A stretch of DNA of 64,000 bases from Crocodylus rhombifer (taxonomy: Eukaryota > Chordata > Crocodylia > Crocodylidae): assembly GCA_038503035.1 (NCBI GenBank), contig JAVSML010025216.1:487574-551573 (forward strand), read 5' to 3'. How positions within the stretch are numbered: the stretch's first letter is position 1; each line of letters begins with the position of its first letter. Under the pieces are notes generated by a model. It saw nothing but the letters and a program-made list of their open reading frames with translations, was not told the DNA's origin and did not search any database. Positions 10,701-23,191 of this stretch are shown here, piece by piece. A program made the translations under genes and the position numbers.

Positions 10701-13700
10701 CAGGGGATCCCTGAGCAGAGGACACAAGATGGAGACTTGACATACAAAATGGAAACTTGACATTACTTTGGTTCACTTACAAACACAGGCCTAAACCATA
10801 CAATAGCCATATGAAACAATAAAAAAATCAATATGAAAATGATAATACAATATACAACAGTAAAAATCAATACAAACCTAATAATAATACAATATAAAAG
10901 ACAGTGGATATCCAAAATCAAAAACTTGCTACCGAAACAAAAATGTTAAAGCTTATCCTAAGTCTGAGCTTACTTATGCTTGTCTATAGGGAATAAAGAG
11001 GGAGAGAAAGAAAAAAAGCCAGAAATAATTGGGGAAGAGAATGCATATCTATCATTCATATATATAAAGAAAAACTGGGGGTTTTGCTACACTGGGATGC
11101 CCTGTTGCTATTATTTCACCTGTTGTTTATTTGTGGCTTATTTATTGTTCACCCATACTTATATATAGTTTATCTGTTAGCTATCTATGTTTATTTTGGG
11201 GTTTATCTGTTTCAGGTCAGATACTTACCTGTATCTGGAGCACTGGTATAAGGTTTTATGGCATTTACCCAGAGGGTATTGTTTATGCTATTTGTTTAGT
11301 TATCAAACAAATGTACATATGTTATATCCATGAAACTGAGTGGTCTGTAGTTCCCCCACAGCACACCTGCCAGCTAACAATCCACTTCAGTTGGAGAAGG
11401 GCAGTATATACCTAGGCTACAACTAGGCTGACTGCAAGTCCCAAAGTCCTTGCTGGATCTTGGTATAACCTTCCATTTCTTCAAAAAAGTACAGTTTGTT
11501 TTAATATGCACAAGTTCACACACTGAAGATTAAAGCTATAGAAGTACCCACACAGTTAACAAGATGATGGTCTTTCAGGTCTAGAAACCGTCTTTAAAAA
11601 ACTGAAAGCTTAATTTTTGTAGAAATGCATACCTGAGACTCCCACACTTGACAGATAATACTTATTACTTCCCAGTGGCAAGGAGAAGAGCAGATTTTTC
11701 AAACATGGATTAAGTAAATTGCAGGTTCTTTTATAGTCTATTCCCTAAATTGTTCTCACCTTTTCTTTTACTTTTTTATATCTGTTCTTTTGGTTGAGCA
11801 TAAAAGTCAGTTTTCAGTAGATACATGCCTTTAAAGATTGCCTTGTGAGAAATGTATTCCTCATCTTGTGCTTCTTGAATAGCTAACTCAGTATGAGTTA
11901 AGATCAATATTACTGTATTAAGATTTTTTTTAAAGTAAGATGCCTTTATTCAAAAACAGACTTTCCTTCTCTCCATTTATGTCCCTGATCCTTCAAATGA
12001 ATTTCAGGCCCCTGAAAGATATTACACTTCAGTAGTGACCTGGTTGCATGTTCAGTCAATGAATTTAATAGTAAAACAAGGAATAAACCACAAAAGTTAT
12101 TGCACAAAGTACTGATGGACTCCCAGCTGGGTGAGTGCATGATGTCTTCCATGGCTGGGAGCTCCAATCAACTGATCAGGGCTCCCAGCCAGGGGTGTGC
12201 AGGATGGCAGGCTTGCTTCTTGCTGGTACAGGGGGAGTTCAGGATCAAGCATTAGAATCTGATGCCGGATCCTCCAATCACACCCCCTGTCACCTACATG
12301 CTGTATGGCCCCACATGGGATCCCGTCACACCTTTACTTTAACATTTGTCGGGGGCCTCAGAAACAGCAATGAAGAATGTTACTGTAATCTTACCAAACT
12401 GTGTCTTATCAAGTTTTCCCTATTCTGGCAATTATTTCATTTCAATTTTGACCTACATAGGACAAAAAAAAAAAAGTCTTGTGATCTTAATCTTTAGCTA
12501 GTTTTAAAAATAGGCTAATCAGAAAGATTTTTTTGTTATATTGTTGATCATAAGTTTTACAAAGGCATTAGAAGAAATATTTTCACCTTATAGGTTTTTA
12601 TCAAAAAATGTTCTTTCAAGCAAGCCCAAAGAAATTACATACAGTTATGAGTATGCAATTTCTATAATGGAAACTTATTAGGATCTATTTTGGTTAACCT
12701 AATTTACATATCATTTGCAAAAAAGCAAACTATTTATACAAATTAATTAAAGAAAGGCTGAAGGGAAGGGTATTCATGCAGCCACAATATTATAGGATCT
12801 GAGCATTTCACAGTTTATTGTATTAGGCTCTCAATATCTCTTCAAGCAGTACCATTATCTTCATTACACAAGCAGAGTGTTTAAGTGATTAGCCCAAGTA
12901 ACACAAAATGTTTGCAACAGATCACAGATCTGACAGTAGGTTTTCTGAAGTCCAGGCTACCACCCTCATTATAGGATGATTTTTCCATTCTTTGATTATT
13001 GGATGATTAGGATTGTTGTAGTTTTGTGGCTTAAATAAAAGATCTTGCCAATTCACCTGAAATGAGATTTATTTAATATTATTTTATGAGATCTACTTTA
13101 CTAATGCCTCTTTCATCTTTTAAGGCTTATAACACTCCTCTGAGTAGACAAGCTATACAATACTCTTTTATAAAGAGAGTCTGAGACACAGAAATGGTAA
13201 ATGCCTGGCTTGCACTCATGTAGAAAGGCTGGGGGAGAACTTTTAACTAAAAGTTAGGCTTCCTAGACAACCATCACCCATGCTAATTACTAAACAGTTC
13301 TTAAGAACGGAACAGATACAGAAGCTAGAACAGGACTAGAAAGACCTCTATTCTTAAACAGAGTAGAAAGCATTTTATGCTCCAGCGCTACTATTCCCAT
13401 CCCTCATATTTATTTCAGTGTCTTTGCCTCATGTAATTTGTTTTCTTCCTCTTAAAAGCACAAAAACTTAATTTTTATGAATAAAATATAGCATATTAAA
13501 AAAACTGAAAATGCAGTTCATTTCAAGTGTGCCTCCATATCTTTCAACACAGTTACCTCTTCTTTGAATATTAATAAAAACAGCCTCAAATTGTTGTTTG
13601 GCAGTTTGCTAAATATATAGCCACAAACAATTTTGAAGGCTGAAATACACTTGTTTCTCCTAGCATAGGTTGTTGTAAAATGCCACGTTTTAAAGGGACT

Positions 13701-14263
13701 GCCATAAATGAAATTGTTTTGAACCCAAGCAAACTGTATGCTCAGGCACATACTGGGGAAAACCATCTCCCTGTCATTTAATATATCCTGTTGTATTAAT
13801 TGCATTAGTTTATATCCAAGGGGATTGTAATACATGATAAAATAAGAGAACTAACTTGAATTATTTTAATTAGTTTTCCTGCAAAACTACAGTAACCCAG
13901 GTGGTACTCAGTTAGGTACCCCTTCTCCAAATGAAGGGAATGCTAGCAGGGCTGGAGCACTGGGGAGGCATGGCTGCCTAACCAAGTGTAGCTTTCCTCC
14001 TCCCCTTATAGAGCAGAGCCAGGACATGAATTGAGGCTTACCTATATACAATTTAATAAGGGATTAAAAAATTAAAATATACCATATATATAGAGAGAGG
14101 ACATAGGAACTATAGGCAGTATATGTACAGATCTATGCAAATATTCTATATACACAGGTGAGGGTTCAGATAGTCAGAAAAGGTAGTCACAATGAACATT
14201 ATGCAGACTTACACGCTAATAGGGCACAGAGGTTACAAAGCTTGACGCTCAGAATTCAGGGGG
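10700..14263. other. AT-rich non-coding DNA
   Basis: No gene recognised. It contains A/T-rich simple sequence around 10800-10920, a hairpin at 12153-12190, and DNA around 13890-14060 of more even composition that may be an old repeat. Small open frames here have no recognisable similarity. Confidence 0.5.
12153..12190. repeat. 10-bp perfect inverted repeat
   Basis: GGCTGGGAGC at 12153-12162 pairs exactly with GCTCCCAGCC at 12181-12190 across an 18-nt loop. It could be the centre of a small unrecognised repeat. Confidence 0.8.
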
Positions 14264-15214
14264 TGTAACAGGGGGCCTTCTTGGGGCTCATTTAACTGTG
14301 GCCCACCCACCTGTTTCTGGGCTAACCGCCTGCCTTCTCTCCCGCCACACCTTGTTGGTAATTGATTAATTGTTGTTAATAAAGTGGGAGGCTGACCATT
14401 TCTTGCCCTGATGCCAGGGGGCACTATCTGTGGCTCCATTCCTCCCCTACACCACAGCCTAAGCCTCACAGATGGTGTTCAGATGTTATCATCATCACTG
14501 GCCCCCACACTGGGCCCCAGAAACCTCCTAATTGAATCCCACCCAAGTTCTTCTCCTGAGGTGGTCTCATCTGCCTTCATACTGAGCAGCATAGCTCCCT
14601 GAACCACATCCCCTTCAGGTCTGGTCCCCCCGGGACCTTTGGCTCACTAGCCCTGGCCCACCTTCAGGCCAGTTGGGACCCCAGGTGTGCAGCTCTTGGG
14701 CATCCCTCATGGTGGTGTCACCCCTTTGACCCTTCCAGTCCTGGCTCCAGCATTGACCAGTCAGGGGAAGTCCAGACAGGCGTGAATCTATGGCCTTTTC
14801 TCTCCCTCTGGGGGTCCACCCTCCAGACCCTACAAAGGGGTAACCCACCCAGTTGTGCAGGCTAGGGGTTATGGTGCCCCAACCCGCCTTTCACTGGGGT
14901 GGTAACTGGCCTGGCATTTCCTGGGGGCTCCCGCGCCACTGGGAGCCCCACCAGGCCACCCACTCCCAGCAGGGTGCAGTTTTTGGTCATACCCAGGGCC
15001 AGGAGTCTCCTGCCCATCCCCTACAGCTCCTCCCTTACCTCCAGATGATACTAGCAGCCCTCCAGCCAGGCAATATTGTTGCCTGACCTCCAGCAGCTGA
15101 ACTGCCCTGTTTATATGGGCAGCCCCAGATTCAAAATGGCTGCCCTCATCAGGCACCTGGCAGCTGCCAGCTCCAGGCCCTTAAAGTGGCAGGCACATAC
15201 AGTGGCTTCCCACA
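14264..15214 (-). mobile_element. LTR-like element (LTR-A), 951 bp
   Basis: Starts TGTAACAGGGGG and ends TTCCCACA; the flanks GGGGG (14259-14263) and GTGGG (15215-15219) match at 4 of 5 bases. It is homologous to LTR-B at 23070 over the left end, the CTATCTGTGGCTCCATTCC block and the right end with TTAAAGTGGCAGGCACA. The minus strand has TATAAA (15110-15115) between CTGCCC and GGGCAG arms, suggesting minus orientation with a short U3, although an AATAAA near 14374 is on the plus strand. Probably a solo LTR. Confidence 0.6.
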
Positions 15215-15219
15215 GTGGG

Positions 15220-16055
15220 AAAAGAAGGAAAAGTAATAAGCTATAATATAACCGTAATAATGCCCCAGGAAAAGGGGGCCCCAGATGAGAGGAGCGGGTG
15301 GGGATTCCCAGATACCTCAGCTTCCCTTTCAACCAACGTATATTCTCCACCACTTGCCAGGGGGAAACAACCCACCTCTCCTGCGCAAATTCCTTCCTGG
15401 GCAACTCATGACTCCCCCAGGGACTGATGAGGCTACACCTATCCTCCTAGGATGAGCTATCTCCTCCTTCTGCCGGGGGCCCTCAGCTGCTTCTGGTCTC
15501 TCCCGGTCATTGGCCTGCTCTTGGCCCTGTGCACTGTCTTGTGCACCATAGGCCTCTCTCGGCCTTCTGTGTATCGACCTGTACATCATGTGTCCGGCCT
15601 CATGCCAGGGTGACACCCAAGCTGCCACATACAGCTCCAGGGTCTCAGTCCACTCCCAGACCATCCATGCACCAATCTGTGTGCTGGGCACCCTGCCTTG
15701 TGCAGGGGTTGGAGGCCCAGGCTGCCACCTGTAGCTCCAGGACTTTGGTCTGCTCCCAGACCCTCTGTGCACCAACACCATCCTCCCTTACAGCAGGGCT
15801 GAGGAATGAAGCCACTTGCTGCTCCCCATCCAATTATCCTCTTCTGGGGCAACCACTCCACCCTGCTGATCAGCTCTGCCAGCTCTTCTTCACCCTCTTC
15901 TCCACCCCTTGTCACAGCCTCCCATGTCCCAGGCATACTGCCTTTTTATCCTCTCTGGAGGCTCTGCCCCCAGATTGAAGATGGACCAATTAGAGAGAGG
16001 TGGTGTTAGTCCCCTTTCTGGTCCATCTTTTCACCTCACCCCTGGGTAGGAGTGG
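15220..16055 (-). mobile_element. GC-rich LTR-like repeat with internal tandem duplication
   Basis: This GC-rich block right of LTR-A contains two diverged units of about 105 bp. Both read GCTGCCAC, then AGCTCCAGG, then CTCCCAGACC, then TGTGCACCAA or similar (about 15630 and 15735). On the minus strand GATAAAAAGG at 15941-15950 is TATA-like. Composition and layout resemble the neighbouring LTR-like elements, but no termini or target duplication were resolved. Open frames on both strands look fortuitous. Confidence 0.35.
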
Positions 16056-16508
16056 CCGTCTCTGATTTTGGTGAGAAATACCCCATCGATCATTTTAAGC
16101 CTTTTCAAGCCAGCGAGCCAGGCTGCTCCCAGCAAGCCTGCCAGACTACATATAAAAATGATAAATGGAAATGAGGAAGTAGCTGATTTACATATACTTG
16201 CCTCTTTGTCCAAAATGAATATCTAGGGTTTTTAACTTTTCTTAATCTGTGGCATGGAACAAACAGATTGTCATCCATAAAACTGTCATCCTTTGATGTC
16301 ACTATCAGGGATATTGTTTTTGTGATGGAAATGGTCAGATTAATTCAGAAATCAGCAATTCAAATTCTTCAACAATTGCTCTTGTTCATTTGCTGATAAA
16401 TTAATGAAAAAAAAGCCAAGAAGTGGCTGCTTGTAAAAGGTACACACATCATGATTAAACAGAACAAGAGAGAGTCAGGGGATCAATTTGTAAGGAACTG
16501 AATTTGAA

Positions 16509-16518
16509 NNNNNNNNNN
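16509..16518. other. Assembly gap (10 N)
   Basis: Ten consecutive N bases; the true gap length is unknown. Confidence 1.
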
Positions 16519-19500
16519 ACCCAACAAAAGATACAACCTTAATAAATCCTTGCCTCTTGCATAATTCCTGGACTATCACAACTACAATATGTATCAATCA
16601 TGACATGACACTCCTGTGTGGTGGTCATTTTCTCTTTGACCATTCTGCTCATACTCCTTCAGAAAGAATCCCAGTCATTTTTGTATTCTGAGTTGGAGTT
16701 AATAGCACTCACCTGCTATGGCTGCCAAAAGAGGTCAGTAAATTAGCTTTCATTTTTGTAATCTCCTAGCAGCTGACACCAAGGCTAGTATACAGAGAAA
16801 TCCTGCTTATCTTTGCAGCTTTCTGAATTCTGACTTCATAGCACAATCATGTTCTTCTTTGTCTCAGACAAAATACTTTAGGCCTAGGTCTGTCCTCTCA
16901 CAGTGTTAGGACAAATCCTTTAGATTTCAGGCTAAGCTGCACTCAGGGTACATAGGTACGGCAGATCAAAATGGGTACTGTTGTAAAGATCAGCTTATTT
17001 CTGTGGGTCAGAAGGTGCATCCCCAACGTCAGAGTCAATGGACAGTTCAAAAAACTGGGTTAACATTCAGAAACAGGACATGTTGGTTTAGAATCCTACC
17101 TGCCACTTCATGGGCAATCAAGAACGAGGCACCGAAGCGCCTGGTTTAGTCACTCCTACCGAAGCAATTGCTGTGTCATAGTTTCTATTTAAATGTCCCC
17201 ATTATCAGATCCTTTTATCCCAACTCAGGTGGTATCATGTACTCTCTTGCTGCTTCTGGGCTGTGCTGGTTTGTACAGGCCCAGCCAAGGGAAGAGAGGG
17301 TAAAATCAGTGGACACCTAAAAGGAACAGGAAGTTTAATGTATAACCTTTTTATTCTCTTTTAGACTTCTGAGGGACCTGACCATGAAATACTTCCTATA
17401 ACAACCTGACCACCCTGGGACTTACCTGGCTGACACTGAGTTTCTTTCTAGGATGGCAGATGGTGTTCACAGCCCCGAGGAGTTGTCCATATAATAATGC
17501 ATTAGATAAGCAACAATTATTGCAGAGCAGTTGTACGCAAGGACATTTCACTATGGAATATTTTAATCATTGATTTTCCTCTTTATACTCTCATGATGAA
17601 GTGGCTGACTTTTAGATCTAATTTTACAATGTATTCACTAGCTAATAACTCACATGCTTCCTAATCAGTTTTTGCATCTGTCTTTACTCTGTAGAGGGGA
17701 ATATGAAACAGAAAGGGTAAAAAATATGTCATTATTTAAGGGTTCAATATATTGTAGCTTGAGGCCCACCTAAATGTACTGCTTTAATACATAGACAAAT
17801 GATTGTTCCATGTACCTCTTGACCATCTGGGTAGCCAACATTTGCACTCTAGCCTGATTATTGTCCATTTTCTTATTTTTTTAAGCAAGGTAAATATTTA
17901 ATTAGCAGCATGCCACAGACTATACTCATGAATTAAGCTAAATATTCTAGGCCAATTTAACTACTGGTGCAGCTTCCCAAGGAATCAGGGTAGTTGTACC
18001 TGTTATGAATTTGGACCTTTATATTTTATTTAGCAATTAAGGTCTTTCAAAGTTGCCTTTAATTAAAGTGAAGAATTTAATGTTTAATTAGAACAATTTT
18101 TAAAGATCTCACCATTGACAGTGGGTGGATTTTATGACTCTGACACCTTTATTTATACATTTAGAAATGTCTCTACCAGCTAAGGTTTGACTTAAGATTT
18201 TTCTTTTGTGAGATACTCTGTCAATAATTCTTCTCTATAATCTGTTAGACTGTTATCATCATTATTCTCTCTTGTCCTCTGTTCTGCTATTCAGAGGTCA
18301 CCTTTTCTGCGCATTGCTTTTGATGCAGATCTTGTCAATGGGAGGCAGGTTAGCAATCCAGTCTTATGTGCTCATTTTATTAAACATGAATGCAGATATA
18401 TGGTAACTCAAAATTGCCATGTCATCTCCTCTATCACTGAAGGTGCTACAGTTCTTGGTGGGGCACAAAAGAAACCTCAAGTAATCTGTCAAAATAGAAA
18501 ATAAAATAGTGAAGAATCTAAGTGCTTTCTCAATGTTATTTATGTTATCTATAATAGTTATACAATAAAATTCCATTTTACTGTGTTCTATTTCAGGCAT
18601 CACACGTCCTGAAGAGAGAGCTAAGTGTTATACAAAGTACTGATATAGATATTACTATCATAGGTATGGGGAGGGCAATTGAGATAATCAAGTGTTCAAA
18701 AATCTCATATTCAACATTAGATACATATCCAACATTAGATATGAGAATCCGAATTACACTAGGATTTTCTCACTACTTTTTCAGATAGTTTTAACTTGTA
18801 TAGCCATCAGATAGTAACATCAGGACTAAGAGCACAAAAGTTGGATAGGAATTTTTCAGTTAAATTCATCCTTTTTTTAACTGGAAAGTGCTTATTGATT
18901 AAAGTTGTAATGTAGTGGGAAGAAGTCAGTATTCATTTTTCTAATGAAAAGAGTTGAAAACAGTTTTTGTTTAAAAAAATGTAAAATTCAGTTTTTCAGC
19001 AAATTATACCAAAACATTTAAATGACTGAGATCCAAATGAAGCATTTCAAAATTATCCAAACAAGATGCTTTGAGTGACCCAAATTGTTTTTTCTTTGGG
19101 GTCCCCCCCTCAGTTTTACAGTTCATAAAAAAAATTAAGTTTTTTTACTTTTCACCCTGGTTTAAAATAATTATTTTGGAGTCTCAAAATTTCATGGTGT
19201 CGAAAACCTGTTTCAGCCAAGCTCAGTTTAGCCACATTTCTTCCATGTTAACTAATGGCTTGCTGTCAGTACTAGGTATGAATCCAGTGTTTAACACAAG
19301 TGTTTTCCATATAGTTAACCAGGGATTATTTCCCAGACAATATTGGGTGTTTAAACCTTATACTATTTATCTGTTAGGAGCGTGGATACCATGGCAATGG
19401 GGGTTGTATAGGAAGCTAAACACAATAAACCATTTAGTAAACAGCCTTGTAGCCCAGAGAGGAAAGCAACACTAAACAAATCGTGCAGATCCTGCTGTGA

Positions 19501-19758
19501 ACTGTAATGGGATTAGACTTTTTAATCACAACACTGAAAGATCCTAAGATACTAATGATATAAAGATTTAAACAGCTGTTGGGGTGGGAACAGCATAGGA
19601 CCAGGAAGCTGTCAAATGTTATCACCCAAATTTCATTCCTCTGCAATTTTAAATTCTGGTTAAATGTGATGGTTTCTGTTTTAAGCTCATGGTTCAATGT
19701 GATGGTTTCTGTTCTCACTGCTAAAGAAAGGTTTGCTCCTGCCTAGTGCCAAAAATCA

Positions 19759-19782
19759 GGATCTCTCTCTCTCTCTCTCTTT
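19759..19782. repeat. (TC)n microsatellite
   Basis: About ten CT units followed by a T-run. Confidence 0.85.
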
Positions 19783-21311
19783 TTTCTTGCTGAGGACTTC
19801 TTTTTAAAATACAGAAAAGGCCTCCCCCATAAGTACTACTTTCAACAAGAAACTCAACCAGAATTCCTTCCAGAAACATGAGCACCGCCAGACAAAATGC
19901 AGGCCATTCAAGTAAGGTATAGATCTTATCCTTGACATACAAAGTCTCTGTAGATCATCAAATAATGTCTTTCTCCACAAGACTCCAATTTTTTCTACCC
20001 TTGAAAAAGTATATAATGCATATAAAAATATTCTACAAACTAAAGTTGCTGAAAAAAGCAGGAACATGGAACTTCTTACAAAGACATTGTAGTCACTGGT
20101 CGGAGATGAATGGGGAACACCAGTACCTTTTGGAGATGATGATGAAAAGGTACGTTGCTAGAGAGGAGCATCCTGTGCTATGAAATATACCCAGTACTAC
20201 TGTTAGTCTTGAGAACCAGGATTCTTATTCTGAAATTGCCAGGAATATTGAAAATCGGGTGCCTCAGAACTGAGAGATTGACTAAATCTTGGTCTCCTTG
20301 AAATCAATGGGAAAGTTCTGATTATCTTCAAGAGTTCCAGAATTTGGCCACATATCCCAACACTTCAACTACAGTGAAGAGGTGATAGTATTTCTGAATA
20401 ATGAACAACTGTATAAGTTGGCATTTAAATTACCTGTGCAATATTCTGCTAAAGTACAAATGTGCCATTGAGTACAATTGTGGTTTTGGCTATTTTGGCT
20501 TTTTGTGTTCATGGATATTCACAGTCACAAAACAGAAACTAAGTTTACTAACCTATTTTTTAACTGAACTTACAGAATTAGGAAGAAGATTGTATGGCTG
20601 ACTCAATATGTGACATATAGCACTACTATGTCTTATTCTTAATGATGTTGATTGTTTAGCTGATGATTGTTTCATGCAATGATAGCCATCTTCCTTTGCA
20701 CAGCAGCCAGCACACTGTTTAAAACTGATGGCATACTTTTATTACAATGTGCTCCTGCTAAGTTATAAATATCTTGTGTGGGTGGGAATTCAGTGATCTA
20801 TATTGTGAGGCATTACAATTTTACAGTACTCATGAGATGTAGCATTGATATTATAAAAGATGTCGTTAAATTTAAGATTTTTATTTCTATAATGTTTCTT
20901 TAGCCATTCTGTGTCAGGGTTGATACACCCCACATGAACAAATCAGAACAGTGCCTTAGGATCTGAACTAAAGCTGGTCTGACCCTGAAAGTTAGCTTGC
21001 AATAACAAGTCCAAAGAGAATGTGTACCAACTAGAAAGAGAATGAAAACAGAGTAGGCAAGTTTTGGAACAGGCCTGTATTGACAGTAATCTAAGGATTG
21101 AGTAAAAAAGGGAAATAAAAGCTAAAGTGACTGAAGCAGCCATTCTTGGGAGAAAGCTTGGATTGGAATAACTGTAGTTTGTTTACTAGTTAACAACAAT
21201 AGACCAAAGGATAGGAGTGCATATCTCATGGTTGCCTGGTAGCCTGAATATCCTATGGAAAGTCAGAATAACCTTCTGAAAGTGTTATATAACAATGGCA
21301 GGCAGGGTTCT

Positions 21312-22940
21312 TTGGGTAGATGTAATATCTTTTATTAGACCAACTGAGTAATTGGAAAAAAAGTTCTTAGCAAGCTTTCAGGCACAGTCACCCTTCTTCA
21401 GGCATAGGGAGTCTCTACTGTTCTGAGACTCCAAGAAATGAGAGAAGCTAAAAGTGTGGCAGGTTGTCAATGAGAATGTAAATAGGTAGAAATAAGAAAG
21501 ACAAAAAGTGAAGGGGAGAGGGGAGGGGGAAGAGAGCAGGGGGGAAAAAGGGTAAAGGGAAACATTACACTGATAGAATACAAGGTAGAAAAGAGGCTGT
21601 CAGTGAAAAAGGAAATAGTTGGAGAAACAAAAGGTAAAGCAGGGGATGAAATGGGAAGAAAGCAGGGGGGAAAGGCCAAAGAGAAATACTACAGTGGTAA
21701 TAATGTAAGAAAGAGGATCTCAGCAAAGAAGGAAATAGTAAGAAATTAAGGAGACAAAAGGCAGAAAAGTAGGGGAGGGGAGGGGAGAGAAGGGGAGAAA
21801 AGGTGGGGGGGGAAAAAGAATGTAAGAAGTCAGGTCAGGCAGGCAACTGGTGAATCAGATGTCAGGCAGGTTGTAATGTGTCAGAAAACCAATGTCTATA
21901 TTGTCTATGATTTTTTGTATCCAGTAGATTTATGAAGTGAAGTTCATAGGTTCATCTACAGAAGGTGTTTTGTAAATTCCTTTTGAGGATTAGAACTGAG
22001 AGATTGAGGAGGGAGTGATTATCCTGTGAGAAATGTTCCCCCACAGGTAGCTGGATTTTTGTCTTTGATAGATTTTCAGTGTGCATTCATTCTGGTGTGC
22101 AGTTGTTGTTTGATTTCTCCTACGTATTTTCCATCAGGGCATTTGATGCACTAGATGAGATATTACATTTCTGGAGGTGCAGCTGGAAGATCCAGGAATG
22201 GTGATGGTTCTGGTGTGAGGTGCAGCTATCGTGGGGAGGTGTTGGAGATGTATTGGCAGATTTTGCATTTCTTGTCCTGTCCTGGTCTGGATCCATTGGG
22301 TGTGGTTTGGTTCAAAGGGAGTTTGCTTCTGGCGATGAGGTTAGTGACTTTTGGTGCTTGTTTAAAGGCTAGGATGGGTGGTTCTGGAATGACCTCTTTG
22401 AGAGAGGGGTCTTCTAGTATCGGTTGCAATTGTTTGAGGATTTTCCATGTGGGTTCCAGGGAAGGGTGATATGTCGTAACTAATGGTGTGTGATTTGTGG
22501 GGATTTTCTTTTTGAACTGCAGTAAATTTTCACACGGCATCCGGGAGGTGGCTCTTTCAAGAGTGTGATCTGTCTCTTTGGAGTGTCCTTGTTGGCTGAA
22601 GACCCTTTTGAGATTTGTGAGGTGGTGGTCACAGGTATTCTTCTTATTGCAGATGCAGTGGTATTGGAGAGCTTGGCTGTATATTAGCTTTCTTGGTGTG
22701 TTTAGAGCGATTGCTAGTTCTGTGTAGATATGTATGTTGATCCATGGATTTCTTATATATGGTGGTTTGAATTTTACCATTTTGGATATTGATCATGGTG
22801 TCCAAAAAGGAAACGCTGGTGTTAGAGTATTCATATGATAGTCTGATGGAGAGGTGATGATTGTTGAATTTTTGGTGGAAAACAATCTGAGACTGCATGG
22901 TTTTGGTTCAAATAATGAAGATGTCATCTACAATGGGTGC
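21312..22940 (-). mobile_element. Penelope-like retroelement, 5'-truncated
   Basis: A minus-strand Penelope-like element (PLE). Its 3' end at about 21312-21400 carries AATAAAAGATATTAC and the GAAGAAGGGTGACTG motif typical of the 3' tail of reptilian PLE copies. A purine-rich tract (about 21480-21820) separates this from the coding remnant. The element begins abruptly at the RT active-site region near 22935, so most of the RT fingers and palm are missing. PLEs encode an RT and usually a GIY-YIG endonuclease, and both are represented. Confidence 0.8.
21880..22931 (-). pseudogene. Penelope-like RT/GIY-YIG polyprotein pseudogene
   Basis: Minus-strand remnants in family order. The RT catalytic motif region (22920-22931) reads IVDDIFII, with I where Y is usual. 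Then come SVSFLDTMINIQNGKIQTTIY (RT thumb) and HTYLH. A long linker follows with LQYHCICN, RATSRMPCENLLQFKKK, LVTTYHPSLE, PEPPILAFKQAP and the Cys-rich KKCKICQYI. A GIY-YIG nuclease region ends it: CIKCPDGKYVGE, with YVGE at 22115-22126. The thumb and linker are split between two overlapping frames (22644-22898 and 22226-22780), so at least one frameshift exists. Stops occur after FII and twice just before CIKC. Not functional. Confidence 0.8.
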
Positions 22941-23191
22941 TATCCCCAATTCAGTCTTCTAGTTTTTGTTTTAGTCACATAACTTGACTTCATTTTATCT
23001 GTTAGTCTTTCAATTTTTTCCCTTCCTCAGTGAGACATATCTTATTTCTGCTGAAGGCTTGTTTGTGAGTGTAACAGGGGGCCTGCTTGGGGCCGATCTC
23101 CATGCGGCCCGCCCACCTGTTCTTGGGCAAACCACCCGGCTTCTTGCCCGTCACACCTTGATCTTAACTGATTAATAAAGTTGTTAATTAA

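Larger units (their letters stand above)
16056..21311. other. AT-rich non-coding DNA
   Basis: No gene or well-bounded mobile element recognised. It contains the assembly gap, a (TC)n run near 19760, and short tandem duplications: AACATTAGATA twice near 18712-18742, and AATGTGATGGTTTCTGTT twice near 19663 and 19695. Confidence 0.5.

Noticed and set aside
14853..16009. Frames up to 150 codons around LTR-A and the adjacent GC-rich repeat
   Set aside because: They lie within repeat DNA, overlap on both strands, and contain no retroviral or cellular domain.
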